Assembly: GCA_947503005.1 (NCBI GenBank)
Contig: CANNCA010000002.1
Coordinates: 62,001-126,000 of the forward strand
DNA length: 64,000 bases
Direction of reading: 5' to 3'
From: an uncultured Flavobacteriaceae bacterium
Lineage (GTDB): Bacteria > Bacteroidota > Bacteroidia > Flavobacteriales > Flavobacteriaceae
The notes below the pieces were generated by a model that saw only the letters and a list, made by a program, of their open reading frames with translations, was not told the DNA's origin and did not search any database. The first letter of the stretch is position 1, and every line of letters starts with the position of its first letter. Below are positions 18,172 to 26,167 of this stretch, one piece after another. The position numbers and the translations under genes were made by a program.

Positions 18172-19323
18172 TTATTCATTTCTATTTTCCGGTAAATAAA
18201 GTAAGTCTATTTCTTTATATTCCTCGGGGAAATACTTTTTCAAAACAGCAACATAATAATTGTAAGGTTTATGCTGGGAGAAAGATGCTTTTTTAGGATT
18301 GTCGTTTTTTTCCTCATCCTCGTTCGCTTTAGTTGTCTTGGGTTGATCTTCAGGAATTGAAAAAGGTTCTAAAAGATGAATCGATCCAGTTTGAACATAA
18401 TTTATATCCCTAACATAGTCAGGCATTTCAATGGAAACATAAGAATTAGATACTATTTTTTCAATGGCCAGATTACTGAAGTTGATATAATTGGTTAAGG
18501 GCGATTTAAATATCGTCAGAAACATGTTCTTAAATTTTGGAACATCTCCTTTTGTAATTAAATCTGCCCAACTTTTGTAAAATAAATTGCCATAGGCATT
18601 CCTATCTTCCTGGTAGTTTATGGGTAATTTTGGAACCAAATCGGCCGGATTGATAATACTATAATTCATGTTGATATCACAGTATCTCCTCTTATACTCA
18701 TCGGCAAATTCTTTATTACCGCACATGGGATTGGCAAAGGCATAGGTTTTGTACACATTCTGTGTGAACGGCTCATTGCCCAGTACGTTTTCAAGATACG
18801 CATGGCTCAGTTGGGCTAAAGCACCACCCTGGCTATGACCGGTAATTAAAATGTTATAAATACCTTTTTCATTAAGCGAATTTATTTGTTCAATAAGTTT
18901 AGGAGCGAGTAGGACCGTTGTTAAGGCATATCCTGAATGAACCGCTGCATTTGTATCACTTGCAAAACTGTAGGGAACATCAATGGAGTCAATTTTCATT
19001 ACGCCCTTAGCAGGTATCATCGCTGAATAAAAATTTTGAACCCAACTTGAAGTTGCGCTTGTAGAACCTCTGAAATTGATTACCCCCACACCATCACCTT
19101 CATAGACCTGAAAAACATTGTCCATACCAATTACCTCAGAGGTGAAGACTTTCTTTAATTCTTTAGGTAGAATCAAAGAATCGGAACCGTATATATCCAG
19201 AAAAGGATAACTGTTACACAATGCGATCAGCGATTTAACTTCATTGGGATCAAAACCCTCACGAAGTTGTGGATAAGTTGAGTAGCTTAGGTTTAAAAGA
19301 AACAAGAAGGCGACTATTCTCAT
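18172..19323 (-). CDS. Lipase class 3 family secreted protein
   Basis: 383 residues, signal peptide at the N-terminus (residues 1-18). The nucleophile elbow I-T-G-H-S-Q-G-G-A-L-A is the class 3 lipase motif with the catalytic Ser. A-N-P-M-C-G-N-K-E-F and N-P-A-D-L-V-P-K-L-P mark the region with the catalytic Asp; a His is expected further on. It probably hydrolyses acylglycerols or other esters outside the cytoplasm. A charged tail (E-D-E-E-K-N-D-N-P-K-K) interrupts the C-terminal part. It is a single-gene unit between non-coding modules E1 and E2. Confidence 0.85.
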   Translation of the reverse strand: MRIVAFLFLLNLSYSTYPQLREGFDPNEVKSLIALCNSYPFLDIYGSDSLILPKELKKVFTSEVIGMDNVFQVYEGDGVGVINFRGSTSATSSWVQNFYSAMIPAKGVMKIDSIDVPYSFASDTNAAVHSGYALTTVLLAPKLIEQINSLNEKGIYNILITGHSQGGALAQLSHAYLENVLGNEPFTQNVYKTYAFANPMCGNKEFADEYKRRYCDINMNYSIINPADLVPKLPINYQEDRNAYGNLFYKSWADLITKGDVPKFKNMFLTIFKSPLTNYINFSNLAIEKIVSNSYVSIEMPDYVRDINYVQTGSIHLLEPFSIPEDQPKTTKANEDEEKNDNPKKASFSQHKPYNYYVAVLKKYFPEEYKEIDLLYLPENRNE

Positions 19324-19395
19324 TGGTTGTTTCTGTAAAGGTGGTTAAGAACAATGTATAACGCTAAGTTATAGAATTCTCGCGTTTTTGTGGAT

Positions 19396-19539
19396 TGCAA
19401 CCAACGGTCTCGTGTATGAGTAGTAGCGGATTCAGATGCTTTTACTTTACCTTTGACAATAATACTTAATAAATAAAGAAAAACGGTTCGGACAAACACC
19501 CAAACCGCTATTGCTTCCGCACCCAGTTGTGTGCTGCAC
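19396..19539 (-). repeat. Cassette-type non-coding module E1
   Basis: On the minus strand it runs from GCACACAAC just after the stop of the upstream lipoprotein gene to GAGACCGTTGGTTGCA. Facing segments GCGGAAGCAATAGCGG and ATCCGCTACTAC are partly complementary. The closing GAGACCGTT is shared with module E3. A longer 70-bp leader precedes the lipase start than in the other units. Confidence 0.6.
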
Positions 19540-19998
19540 TTAATTCTTTTCAAATGTTAGATAATCAGTACCTCCATTACCTCCACTAACATCGATGAGT
19601 TCAATTTTTGTTGACGAATTTGATATGAAATCCCAGTCATCGTTAAGATCTTCAAAATCATTTGTTAGATTAAAATTGATATTGAAATCAAGATTATCCT
19701 GACTATCATCACTACTGTTGCTATCTGTAATACTCCAAGTACCATCATAGTTGTTAGTTCCGTTGTTCGCGTTCATAACGCCTGAACTACTAAATGTAAA
19801 ATCATATCCTATAAAATCATTGGTTTCATTTGTTCCCGAATCTATAAAATTGGTAATCCGCCATGTTCCACTTTGAACGTTATTTTCAATTTGATTTTGA
19901 GTGTTTTCATTGTTCGGACTATCATCTTCACTACATGAATACAAAACCACTGCGATCAACAGTATTGATAAAATTTGTTCAAATTTTAATATTTTCAT
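19540..19998 (-). CDS. Small lipocalin-like lipoprotein
   Basis: 152 residues, lipobox L-Y-S-C (about residue 22), then an Asn/Asp-rich linker. The mature part begins G-T-W-R-I-T-N-F-I-D-S-G and has repeated strands (G-T-W-S-I-T-D) and an ending T-D-Y-L-T-F-E-K, which fits lipocalin-like or similar small beta-barrel lipoproteins of Bacteroidota. Function unknown. It starts 1 bp after the stop of the DUF2892 gene, so it is probably co-transcribed with that gene and the Crp-family gene upstream. Confidence 0.7.
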   Translation of the reverse strand: MKILKFEQILSILLIAVVLYSCSEDDSPNNENTQNQIENNVQSGTWRITNFIDSGTNETNDFIGYDFTFSSSGVMNANNGTNNYDGTWSITDSNSSDDSQDNLDFNINFNLTNDFEDLNDDWDFISNSSTKIELIDVSGGNGGTDYLTFEKN

Positions 19999-19999
19999 T

Positions 20000-20209
20000 T
20001 TATTTTTCTTTTAAAGGACAAGTCCTGATTCCAAATGGTGCATATAGAGGACAAAAGCTAATGAAACTTGTGAGAACAAATATTCCCGCAAGCACCAATA
20101 ATACTATTCCCAATGTACCTGAAATTGTTCCCGTGAAATAAAGAACCCCTATAATTGCGGCTATTATTATTCTAATAATTCTATCCGCAGAACCCATATT
20201 TTTTTTCAT
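20000..20209 (-). CDS. DUF2892 (YgaP-like) inner membrane protein
   Basis: 69 residues. N-terminal G-S-A-D-R-I-I-R-I-I is followed by two hydrophobic helices and the ending C-P-L-Y-A-P-F-G-I-R-T-C-P-L. These two conserved Cys-Pro elements mark DUF2892 proteins, related to the membrane part of YgaP; links to sulfur or redox chemistry are known only for some fusions. It is between a Crp-family regulator gene and a lipoprotein gene, on the same strand. Confidence 0.85.
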   Translation of the reverse strand: MKKNMGSADRIIRIIIAAIIGVLYFTGTISGTLGIVLLVLAGIFVLTSFISFCPLYAPFGIRTCPLKEK

Positions 20210-20278
20210 AATATAAATGTTTAAGAAATAATTTATATCAAAGGTAGATTAAGGGCAAGCCCTGTGCAGTGACTACGG

Positions 20279-20905
20279 TCACCAATCACTAATGATTTGA
20301 ATATTACCCGAATTTTGAATGACTTTTCCATCAACCTCAAGTTTTTTCAAAACTCTCGTAATCACCTCACGAGCGGTTCCCAATTCATTAGCTAACTGGT
20401 TATGACTCATTTTAATTGAGTTTTTATGGGTTAATTTTAACTTTTTGTTCAAATGGTCATAGAGTCTTTTATCCATTCTGTCCAACAAAAGGTGCCCAAT
20501 GGTATCTAAAAGTTCTGAATATCTTAGATTAAACTGGTTATAAAATAATTCATTGAAATCTGGAAACTCTATTAACCAATTTGGCAAGTATTGAACAGGA
20601 ATAAGTAGAACTTTTGAATCTTCTTCTATTGTTGCAAACACCTTACTTTGTGTGTTCTTTAGAGCCGCATAGAATGTCATTACACAGCTTTGTGAAGGTT
20701 CTATATAGTAAAGGAGGAGTTCTTTTTCGTTAAATCTTGAGTAAACCTTTATAAGTCCAGATAATACTATAGGAAGTACTTTTACGTACTGCTCCTCTCT
20801 TAAGATTTCGACACCTTTGGAAAAATCTTTAATAGAAGATTTTTCCAGTATTCTTTCCAATAACTGGGGCTTTAAAAAAGATAATATTTTCTTGCCATTT
20901 TCCAA
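20279..20905 (-). CDS. Crp/Fnr family transcriptional regulator
   Basis: 208 residues: cyclic-nucleotide-binding-like jelly roll (about 15-125) and C-terminal Crp-type winged HTH (about 150-205) with M-S-H-N-Q-L-A-N-E-L-G-T-A-R-E-V-I-T-R. No cysteine cluster for an Fe-S centre is seen, so it is not a classical Fnr. It is the first gene of a three-gene unit with the DUF2892 and lipocalin-like genes and probably controls that unit. Confidence 0.85.
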   Translation of the reverse strand: MENGKKILSFLKPQLLERILEKSSIKDFSKGVEILREEQYVKVLPIVLSGLIKVYSRFNEKELLLYYIEPSQSCVMTFYAALKNTQSKVFATIEEDSKVLLIPVQYLPNWLIEFPDFNELFYNQFNLRYSELLDTIGHLLLDRMDKRLYDHLNKKLKLTHKNSIKMSHNQLANELGTAREVITRVLKKLEVDGKVIQNSGNIQIISDW

Positions 20906-20930
20906 TTAAGTATTCATTCAAGTCTAGGTT

Positions 20931-21077
20931 GCACAAAACGGTCTCGCCTATTATTAAGATGTGGAATTATCCGCAGGATTAATGCGCCGAAATCCAGCTG
21001 TTTGATATATACTCTTATTTTGGTGAGGTACAAACCACAATGTATTATAACCATTGTTGTAAAACGTAATTTTACGA
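20931..21077 (-). repeat. Cassette-type non-coding module E3
   Basis: On the minus strand it begins ACAACAATGG soon after the hydrolase stop and ends GAGACCGTTTTGTGC, 26 nt upstream of the Crp-family start codon. End arms are partly complementary around ATTATAAT/ATTATTAA and CATTGTGG/GATGTGG. A small perfect palindrome (CGTAAAATTACG) lies just outside the left end, at 21065-21076. Confidence 0.65.
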
Positions 21078-21080
21078 TTC

Positions 21081-22151
21081 TTAATCATCTAACAACATTT
21101 CCAGTCCTTCTTTTAAAATTAGTTTGAAATATTTTCCGTGTTCAATTTTCACACTTACTACTTCAGCGTTTTTTGATTTGAGGAATGCTATTTCCTTTTC
21201 TGTTAGTTTTCCAACGCTTTGGTCAATTTCACTGTAAATGTAGGTGACATTTGAGAGGTCGGTGTCTTTTAATAATTCGGTATATTTTACGTCTCTATTT
21301 ATTGCTGCGGCAATTTTTCGCATGTTAACTGTATATATATTATCTGATTTTTCACCAATTATTGGTGTAGTTGCGTCTTCTTCAAAATTCGCCTCGAATC
21401 CATTAGAATAAGCTGTACTGACTTCTTTAGTCATATCAAGTCTACCACACATTAATAAATATCCGTCTGCAATATTGTTGTAATCAACAAGAGATTTTAA
21501 ACCAACCAAAGAGCCGTAAGACCCACCAACAACATACACTTTTTTATTTAGTGATTTAAAATAACTAATGAGCTCATAAAGCGTTTTTACAGTCTTTTCA
21601 TTATAATTTTTTGCCTGTTCCCACGAAATTTCTTCCTTTTCTGTTTCTTCTGGGTAAAGTGTTTGTGATTCACGCATATTTATCAAAAAATAATTGTTTT
21701 CATCAATTCCACCTTGAACGCTAAATGTAAATTCAAACACATACGTTCTAAGATCATTTTCAGGCCCACCATCTATATTTATGATTACCGTATCACTGTC
21801 AGGGTTTCCATAAGAATAACCTTGTTTTTCCAATGATTCAGGTATATCATCACATACAATTTTGATGTCTTCATTTTTAAGAGTGCTTTTAACAACCAAC
21901 GCTTTGTATTCTCCATTTTCATCAACAAACATGCGTGGTATTAATTTTTGGTCCATTATTAGTGGCAACACTTCTTTAAAGGCTACTTGTGTTCCGTCCT
22001 CATAATAAACTGGTTCAAAATCTGCAGGTGGTTCTTTTTTTACCAGTTCTTGCATTGGTAGTAATCTAAAACTATCAGGAATAAAAGTATATTCTTGCCC
22101 TTGTGAAGCAAAGCATATTAATAAGCAAATATTTAATAATATTTTTTTCAT
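21081..22151 (-). CDS. Secreted alpha/beta-hydrolase fold protein
   Basis: 356 residues from the ATG at 22151, where a signal peptide begins (L-L-N-I-C-L-L-I-C-F-A-S-Q-G); an upstream in-frame ATG at 22250 would lie inside the non-coding module E4. The nucleophile elbow G-G-S-Y-G-S is present, followed by an Asp in S-E-I-D and a late H in I-E-H-G, consistent with a Ser-Asp-His triad. An early D-G-G-P element could form the oxyanion region. The substrate is unknown. It forms a single-gene unit between modules E4 and E3. Confidence 0.7.
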   Translation of the reverse strand: MKKILLNICLLICFASQGQEYTFIPDSFRLLPMQELVKKEPPADFEPVYYEDGTQVAFKEVLPLIMDQKLIPRMFVDENGEYKALVVKSTLKNEDIKIVCDDIPESLEKQGYSYGNPDSDTVIINIDGGPENDLRTYVFEFTFSVQGGIDENNYFLINMRESQTLYPEETEKEEISWEQAKNYNEKTVKTLYELISYFKSLNKKVYVVGGSYGSLVGLKSLVDYNNIADGYLLMCGRLDMTKEVSTAYSNGFEANFEEDATTPIIGEKSDNIYTVNMRKIAAAINRDVKYTELLKDTDLSNVTYIYSEIDQSVGKLTEKEIAFLKSKNAEVVSVKIEHGKYFKLILKEGLEMLLDD

Positions 22152-22185
22152 TTTGTTCTGCGCTATGTTTGGTTGATTTTGTTTT

Positions 22186-22310
22186 ACAACGGTTGGGCTC
22201 GTTGTGGAAAAATCCTCAGTATTCTTTCCTAAATATACGAAAGATAGCAAATGGCAATGATTTTCGATTAGGAATTTGGCCGCAATGAGCTATAGACGAT
22301 GTTGGTAGTA
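22186..22310 (-). repeat. Cassette-type non-coding module E4
   Basis: Minus-strand reading: CTACTACCAACATCG at the start and CCCAACCGTTGTAAAAC at the end, 35 nt before the hydrolase start. The facing segments GCTCATTGCGG and CCACAACGAGC are complementary apart from two mismatches, a good hairpin stem. The closing ACCGTTG motif is shared with the other modules. Confidence 0.65.
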
Positions 22311-22314
22311 GTTT

Positions 22315-22680
22315 TTATTTTTCCCCAAATAGTTTGAAATCTAAAGAAAAGTAACCGCCTCCACTTATTAGCAAGCTGATGTAACAAATTAAATAGACAA
22401 AACTTTTTTCTTGAAAAATAAAGCCTTTCCCTCCATTCATTACCCAAGTGGCTACGAACATTGTTATAATAAGAGGGATACAACTCCACCTTGTAAACAG
22501 TCCAATAATTAAAAATAAAGAACAAAAGAATTCAGCAAATACAACTAAAGCTAAACTTGCAGCGGTTCCCAATCCGAGTGGGTCAGCGAATTCAGAACTA
22601 ATTTCACTAAAATTGATTAGTCTTGGATATCCATGTAGATAAATCATTGAAATCGAAACACCAATTCTCAATACAATCAA
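22315..22680 (-). CDS. DoxX family membrane protein
   Basis: About 121 residues with four hydrophobic segments. L-R-I-G-V-S at the start, H-G-Y-P-R-L, the A-E-F-F-C-S-L-F-L-I-I-G-L-F-T-R-W block and the final G-G-G-Y-F-S-L-D are typical of DoxX. The function is probably a small redox-linked or quinone-associated membrane protein. The start is unclear: TTG at 22680 is the first usual start codon, but in-frame sequence continues 35 codons further upstream without any ATG or GTG, and a longer N-terminus is likely in this family. It follows the dioxygenase-like gene with a small gap or overlap. Confidence 0.75.
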   Translation of the reverse strand: MIVLRIGVSISMIYLHGYPRLINFSEISSEFADPLGLGTAASLALVVFAEFFCSLFLIIGLFTRWSCIPLIITMFVATWVMNGGKGFIFQEKSFVYLICYISLLISGGGYFSLDFKLFGEK

Positions 22681-22750
22681 ACTAAAACTGACGCTTTTGG
22701 AAAAGGTAGTTTCAACAGATTTTTTGAATAATCCTATTGCTTTTATCTTT

Positions 22751-23398
22751 CTAATCCGTAAATTTTTGTAGTATGATATTTCTTGTACCTCTCAAAACGT
22801 TGTTATCATCTTTAATGAGTGTTGTAATATTGGAAAACCCACCATCTCTTTCTATTTTATCTAAATAAGATGCTACTCTTGGGTCATCGGAAAACCACAA
22901 ACCCGTTAGCCAATATTCAGGATGGTCAGGATGCTCAATAGTATAATGGATATGTGCTGGTCCTCCATCGTGGGTTTCATAAGGAGCGGGACGTATAGTT
23001 TCAAATTCATACTTGCCATTGGATTCTGTTTTCATCCATCCACGCAAATATCCGTGGTGTTTGCCGTTTCCGTTTTCATTTCCTTTTTTAGGGTAAATCC
23101 CCTTATTGTTAGTATGATAGACATAAACAATTACATCCTTAGCCGGAGTTTTGCCATCGGGTAAATAAACTGTTCCAGAAATAATGAGTTTTTCTCCTGG
23201 TTCGCCTTTTGGTGGAATGGTAGTTCTCCACGACACATTTACCGGAACTTCAAATGCTCCGCCCCAACTGGGATTATTCTGTTTTTGAACAGAGGTTTCT
23301 ATATCCTTTTTTTGCTTTTTAGTCGCTTGGGAACAAGCATTAAAGGAAAGTAGGAAAACTACAATACAAATCGTTGGTACTTGTTTGATGATAATCAT
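22751..23398 (-). CDS. Intradiol ring-cleavage dioxygenase-like lipoprotein
   Basis: 215 residues, lipobox F-N-A-C (near residue 22). The fold marker G-T-V-Y-L-P-D-G-K-T-P-A is followed by V-Y-V-Y-H-T-N-N-K-G-I-Y-P, then G-W-M-K-T-E-S-N-G-K-Y-E-F-E-T-I-R-P and H-I-H-Y. Tyr and His residues in these segments match the iron ligands (two Tyr, two His) of intradiol dioxygenases. The lipoprotein anchor makes classical catechol degradation less likely; exported homologues are common in Bacteroidota with unknown substrates. The DoxX gene follows directly. Confidence 0.82.
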   Translation of the reverse strand: MIIIKQVPTICIVVFLLSFNACSQATKKQKKDIETSVQKQNNPSWGGAFEVPVNVSWRTTIPPKGEPGEKLIISGTVYLPDGKTPAKDVIVYVYHTNNKGIYPKKGNENGNGKHHGYLRGWMKTESNGKYEFETIRPAPYETHDGGPAHIHYTIEHPDHPEYWLTGLWFSDDPRVASYLDKIERDGGFSNITTLIKDDNNVLRGTRNIILQKFTD

Positions 23399-23492
23399 TA
23401 CATTCTATTTTTTTGATTTCAAATGTCAAAAAAATAGAATGCACTATAAAAATAACGTGCAGTAAATAAGCTTAAAGGAGTGATTTTAATGC

Positions 23493-24299
23493 TTAGTGGT
23501 TAAGGAGCGTATTCCAATTTTTACGATAATGTCTGCTCATTCGAACAGTATGTTGGTTGGTAAGAATGGCATCGTAATCCCCATTTCTCCGAGATGAAAT
23601 TTCTGAAATATGGTTTTTATTGATAATTGTCGAACGGTGAACTCTAATAAAAATATTGGGGTCTAATAATTCTTCAAGTTTTTTCAAACTCTCATCATGA
23701 AGTAATTTCTGGTTGATAGAAAATATTGCTGTGTATGGTCTGTCTGTTCTAATGAATAATACTGTTGATACATCCAATTTTGTTGTTCGAGTACCGTTTT
23801 TAACAAATATAAATTTTTGTTTTGTGATGTAATTATTTTGATTTTTTTTTCTGTTTAGATAGTCTATAACAAAAGGAAGAAACAAATACGCGAGGATTGT
23901 GATTTGTGATTGACTTGAAATAGCGTTTTTGAATATTGTTGAAAATCTATGTGGTATTTCATAAATTATATTGCTTCCTAAAATAAAAATGAAAGAAAAA
24001 ATACATATATGTAATGTACTTAAGACAAGCCCAGATGCCAAAGCATAAAGAATTTTGGTTTTTTTAGGCTGAATTCTGCTTTTAGCATATTTAGCAAGTT
24101 TTATAAATGGAATAAAGAAAAGCCAATAAATGTTATAAAGCATTGTGTCCGACCAATAAAAACCAGTCGATTTAAATCTTGAAAATATATAGTCCTGAAA
24201 AATTGCCAACCCATATATCACGAAACAGAACAGGATGATTGCTATGAAATTTGCATTTAATAATTTGTTTTTTGTTCTACTAAGTTCTTGTATTGTCAT
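23493..24299 (-). CDS. Membrane-anchored LytTR-domain transcriptional regulator
   Basis: 268 residues. Four hydrophobic segments (about 18-35, 50-68, 85-112, 132-147) precede a C-terminal LytTR DNA-binding domain (about 162-265), seen in F-V-K-N-G-T-R-T, F-I-R-V-H-R-S-T-I-I-N-K and V-R-M-S-R-H-Y-R-K-N-W. A one-component regulator of this type senses through its membrane part. The gene lies 93 bp upstream of the dioxygenase-like and DoxX genes on the same strand and may control them. Confidence 0.82.
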   Translation of the reverse strand: MTIQELSRTKNKLLNANFIAIILFCFVIYGLAIFQDYIFSRFKSTGFYWSDTMLYNIYWLFFIPFIKLAKYAKSRIQPKKTKILYALASGLVLSTLHICIFSFIFILGSNIIYEIPHRFSTIFKNAISSQSQITILAYLFLPFVIDYLNRKKNQNNYITKQKFIFVKNGTRTTKLDVSTVLFIRTDRPYTAIFSINQKLLHDESLKKLEELLDPNIFIRVHRSTIINKNHISEISSRRNGDYDAILTNQHTVRMSRHYRKNWNTLLNH

Positions 24300-24310
24300 T
24301 TCTCAAATAT

Positions 24311-24530
24311 TTGCAAACGGTGCAGCTAAGCGTAGTGCGGTAGTAAGGAAATTTTTTGTTTCCGTCTCGTCTACGAGCCAGCCCCGAAGCCTCGGGGTTA
24401 TTTTGTAATTATTTTTTCTTTTTTAATTGCCAACTCAGCTCCGCTATATCACGAATTCCGTATTGAAAATAGAAATCACATAAGTGAATCCAAAAGATTT
24501 GGCGGACTTGGCAAACATATGCAAGCCCTA
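24311..24530 (-). repeat. Cassette-type non-coding module E5
   Basis: Minus-strand reading starts AGGGCTTGCATATG and ends CGCTTAGCTGCACCGTTTGCAAA, 12 nt before the regulator start codon. It contains a CCCCGAGG/CTTCGGGG hairpin (24393-24408). The interior is recognisably related to module E6: both hold TTCCGTCT-type and CCAAAGATTT-type segments in the same order and the closing CGCATTACGCTTAG-like arm. The two are probably diverged copies. Confidence 0.65.
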
Positions 24531-24533
24531 AGA

Positions 24534-25037
24534 CTACTCGCTTTTAGCCCTATTTGCTATAGGCTTTGTTGTGCGTAGTTTTTCTAATCCAATTTTGCCG
24601 TTATCTAACTCAACCACCGTAAGTCTCATTTTATCAAATTTTTCGGGTGAACCGAATTTTTCATGCTCTTCCGGATGATTTTCTTTGAATTCCTTCAGCC
24701 ACTTTTTGAAACTATAAATATTAACAATTCCTGTGTCTTCTTCAAATGTCCAACTATAATCTGGTGGGGGAACTTCGTTACCACAAATAAAAGGTCGATA
24801 AGTAGCTATTTTACATTCTTCAAAAGCTTGAAAATAGATAGCACTAACTCCTTCTTTTAATTTTGTTTTGGATTCTTCTGACCTCTTATAAATCAATTTG
24901 CCTTTATTTTGTTCAGTTTTTTCGAGGTCCAAAATCCAACCGCCATATAAATCAAACTCTGAAACTGACTTGTCCTGTCCGTTTGCCAAGAGTCCCAACG
25001 CAAGAAAAATCAATGATATAAAGGTTGTCTTTTTCAT
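24534..25037 (-). CDS. Secreted protein of unknown function, 167 aa
   Basis: 167 residues from the ATG at 25037, where a signal peptide begins (T-T-F-I-S-L-I-F-L-A-L-G-L-L-A-N-G-Q). The longer in-frame ORF reaching 25205 reads back through module E6, so its upstream part is not considered coding. The mature part starts F-D-L-Y-G-G-W-I-L-D, a common opening of lipocalin-like secreted proteins, and has G-I-V-N-I-Y-S-F-K-K-W later. No family is recognised with confidence. Confidence 0.65.
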   Translation of the reverse strand: MKKTTFISLIFLALGLLANGQDKSVSEFDLYGGWILDLEKTEQNKGKLIYKRSEESKTKLKEGVSAIYFQAFEECKIATYRPFICGNEVPPPDYSWTFEEDTGIVNIYSFKKWLKEFKENHPEEHEKFGSPEKFDKMRLTVVELDNGKIGLEKLRTTKPIANRAKSE

Positions 25038-25072
25038 ATTTTTAAAAGCATCAAAAATTACTCCAAAATTAC

Positions 25073-25266
25073 GCACAACGGTCAGACTAAGCGTAATGCG
25101 GAGGCAAGTAAACGTTTCGCTTCCGTCTACGCACGAGCTAAAGCTTTTGGTTTCGCTTTTTCTTTTTTTGTCCAAAGCTAAATCCCAAAGATTTAGCGAC
25201 TTCATAAATATACACAGACCTTTCGATTTTGCCCTAAAGTCCGCTTTACGTTTAGGTATTGTTACC
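25073..25266 (-). repeat. Cassette-type non-coding module E6
   Basis: The clearest module. Minus-strand reading opens with GGTAACAATACC and closes with GACCGTTGTGC, 35 nt before the next start codon. The arms at 25087-25102 and 25240-25255 are complementary at 14 of 16 positions (CTAAACGTAAAGCGGA against CTAAGCGTAATGCGGA). This folded-end structure is like that of integron attC sites, although the outer motifs are not a standard attC core. Confidence 0.7.
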
Positions 25267-25283
25267 CACAGGCTTTTTCCGTT

Positions 25284-26039
25284 CTAAATGTTCAGGATAT
25301 TCTCTCCCGTCAACATTATGATATGTGCGGAAATATGTCCAATCATAGCTGCTTCAAGACCTTTTTTCCAATAGAGCCAACCAAAAACAATTCCACCTAC
25401 TGCGTTACCAAAAATGATGTAGAATAACAATTCCGTTGTTGGTGTACCAATTAGTGTATAAACAATTGGAAGATGACCAAATCCAAAAATAATTGCAGAA
25501 ACCAAAATTCCGACCCAATAAACAGTAGCGTTCAATTCTCCTAAAATTTTAAATAATAGCCACACAAAAAAGGTCATAACGCCGAACCTAATTAGAATTT
25601 CTTCGGTTAGTCCCCCATACAGAAATCTTGTAACCAAAGGTGGTTTGAATTTTTCTCCGATTTCTATGAATTCAATCGGAAGAATTGGGTTAAAAAGAAC
25701 TGCCGTTATAGTTATTAGGATTCCACTTACTACTCCGCCGATTATTCCGAACTTTAAAATTCCTGATGTGTCCCCTGGTTTGTTTCTGTTAATTAGATTT
25801 TCGATTATGGGTAATTTAAAGTTCACTTTATCATAAAGCAACGCGCCAATAATTACGGTAACCATTAATAAAATGATTGGATTTATAAGACTTAGTAGTT
25901 TAAATTGCAAGGGCGTAAATAGCTCGGAAACCATTTTTTGCATTTCTTCGGGTATTGGAGCGTCCATTGCCAGAGATGAAAATACTCCGATAAGTCCGAT
26001 GAAGAATACTAATAGTCCTAATTTGAGTTTTTGGTTCAT
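25284..26039 (-). CDS. CPBP family intramembrane glutamic endopeptidase
   Basis: 251 residues with about seven membrane segments. The family motifs are present: E-E-I-L-I-R (motif 1, the catalytic glutamates), F-G-F-G-H-L-P (motif 2) and I-G-H-I-S-A-H (late His). Members cleave prenylated or other membrane proteins, or serve bacteriocin immunity; which applies here is unknown. A 22-bp perfect palindrome lies 28 bp upstream of the start codon. This is the rightmost gene of the cassette-like block and is followed by module E6. Confidence 0.85.
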   Translation of the reverse strand: MNQKLKLGLLVFFIGLIGVFSSLAMDAPIPEEMQKMVSELFTPLQFKLLSLINPIILLMVTVIIGALLYDKVNFKLPIIENLINRNKPGDTSGILKFGIIGGVVSGILITITAVLFNPILPIEFIEIGEKFKPPLVTRFLYGGLTEEILIRFGVMTFFVWLLFKILGELNATVYWVGILVSAIIFGFGHLPIVYTLIGTPTTELLFYIIFGNAVGGIVFGWLYWKKGLEAAMIGHISAHIIMLTGENILNI

Positions 26040-26066
26040 TTTTTGAAGCTTGTGAGTAACAATTCT

Positions 26067-26088
26067 ATATAGTTACTAGTAACTATAT
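26067..26088. promoter_or_regulatory. 22-bp perfect palindrome upstream of CPBP gene (operator candidate)
   Basis: ATATAGTTACTAGTAACTATAT reads the same on both strands over all 22 bp. It sits 28-49 bp upstream of the CPBP start codon, the right place to overlap its promoter. Length and symmetry suit a dimeric TetR-, MarR-, PadR- or GntR-type repressor. No gene for such a regulator is adjacent. Confidence 0.6.
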
Positions 26089-26167
26089 TTCTTTTTTGTG
26101 AACACTACGAATATAACTTATTGCAAGAAAACGCAATTGTTTGATGTGCTATCATATCACGCAAATG

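Noticed and set aside
19320-19553. 77-residue minus-strand reading frame covering module E1
   Set aside because: It is read through a structured non-coding module, overlaps the end of the lipoprotein gene and the start of the lipase gene, and has no family resemblance.
17526-26039. Integron integrase or phage integrase within the cassette-like block
   Set aside because: No tyrosine or serine recombinase gene is found anywhere in the window, so the block is described only as cassette-like.
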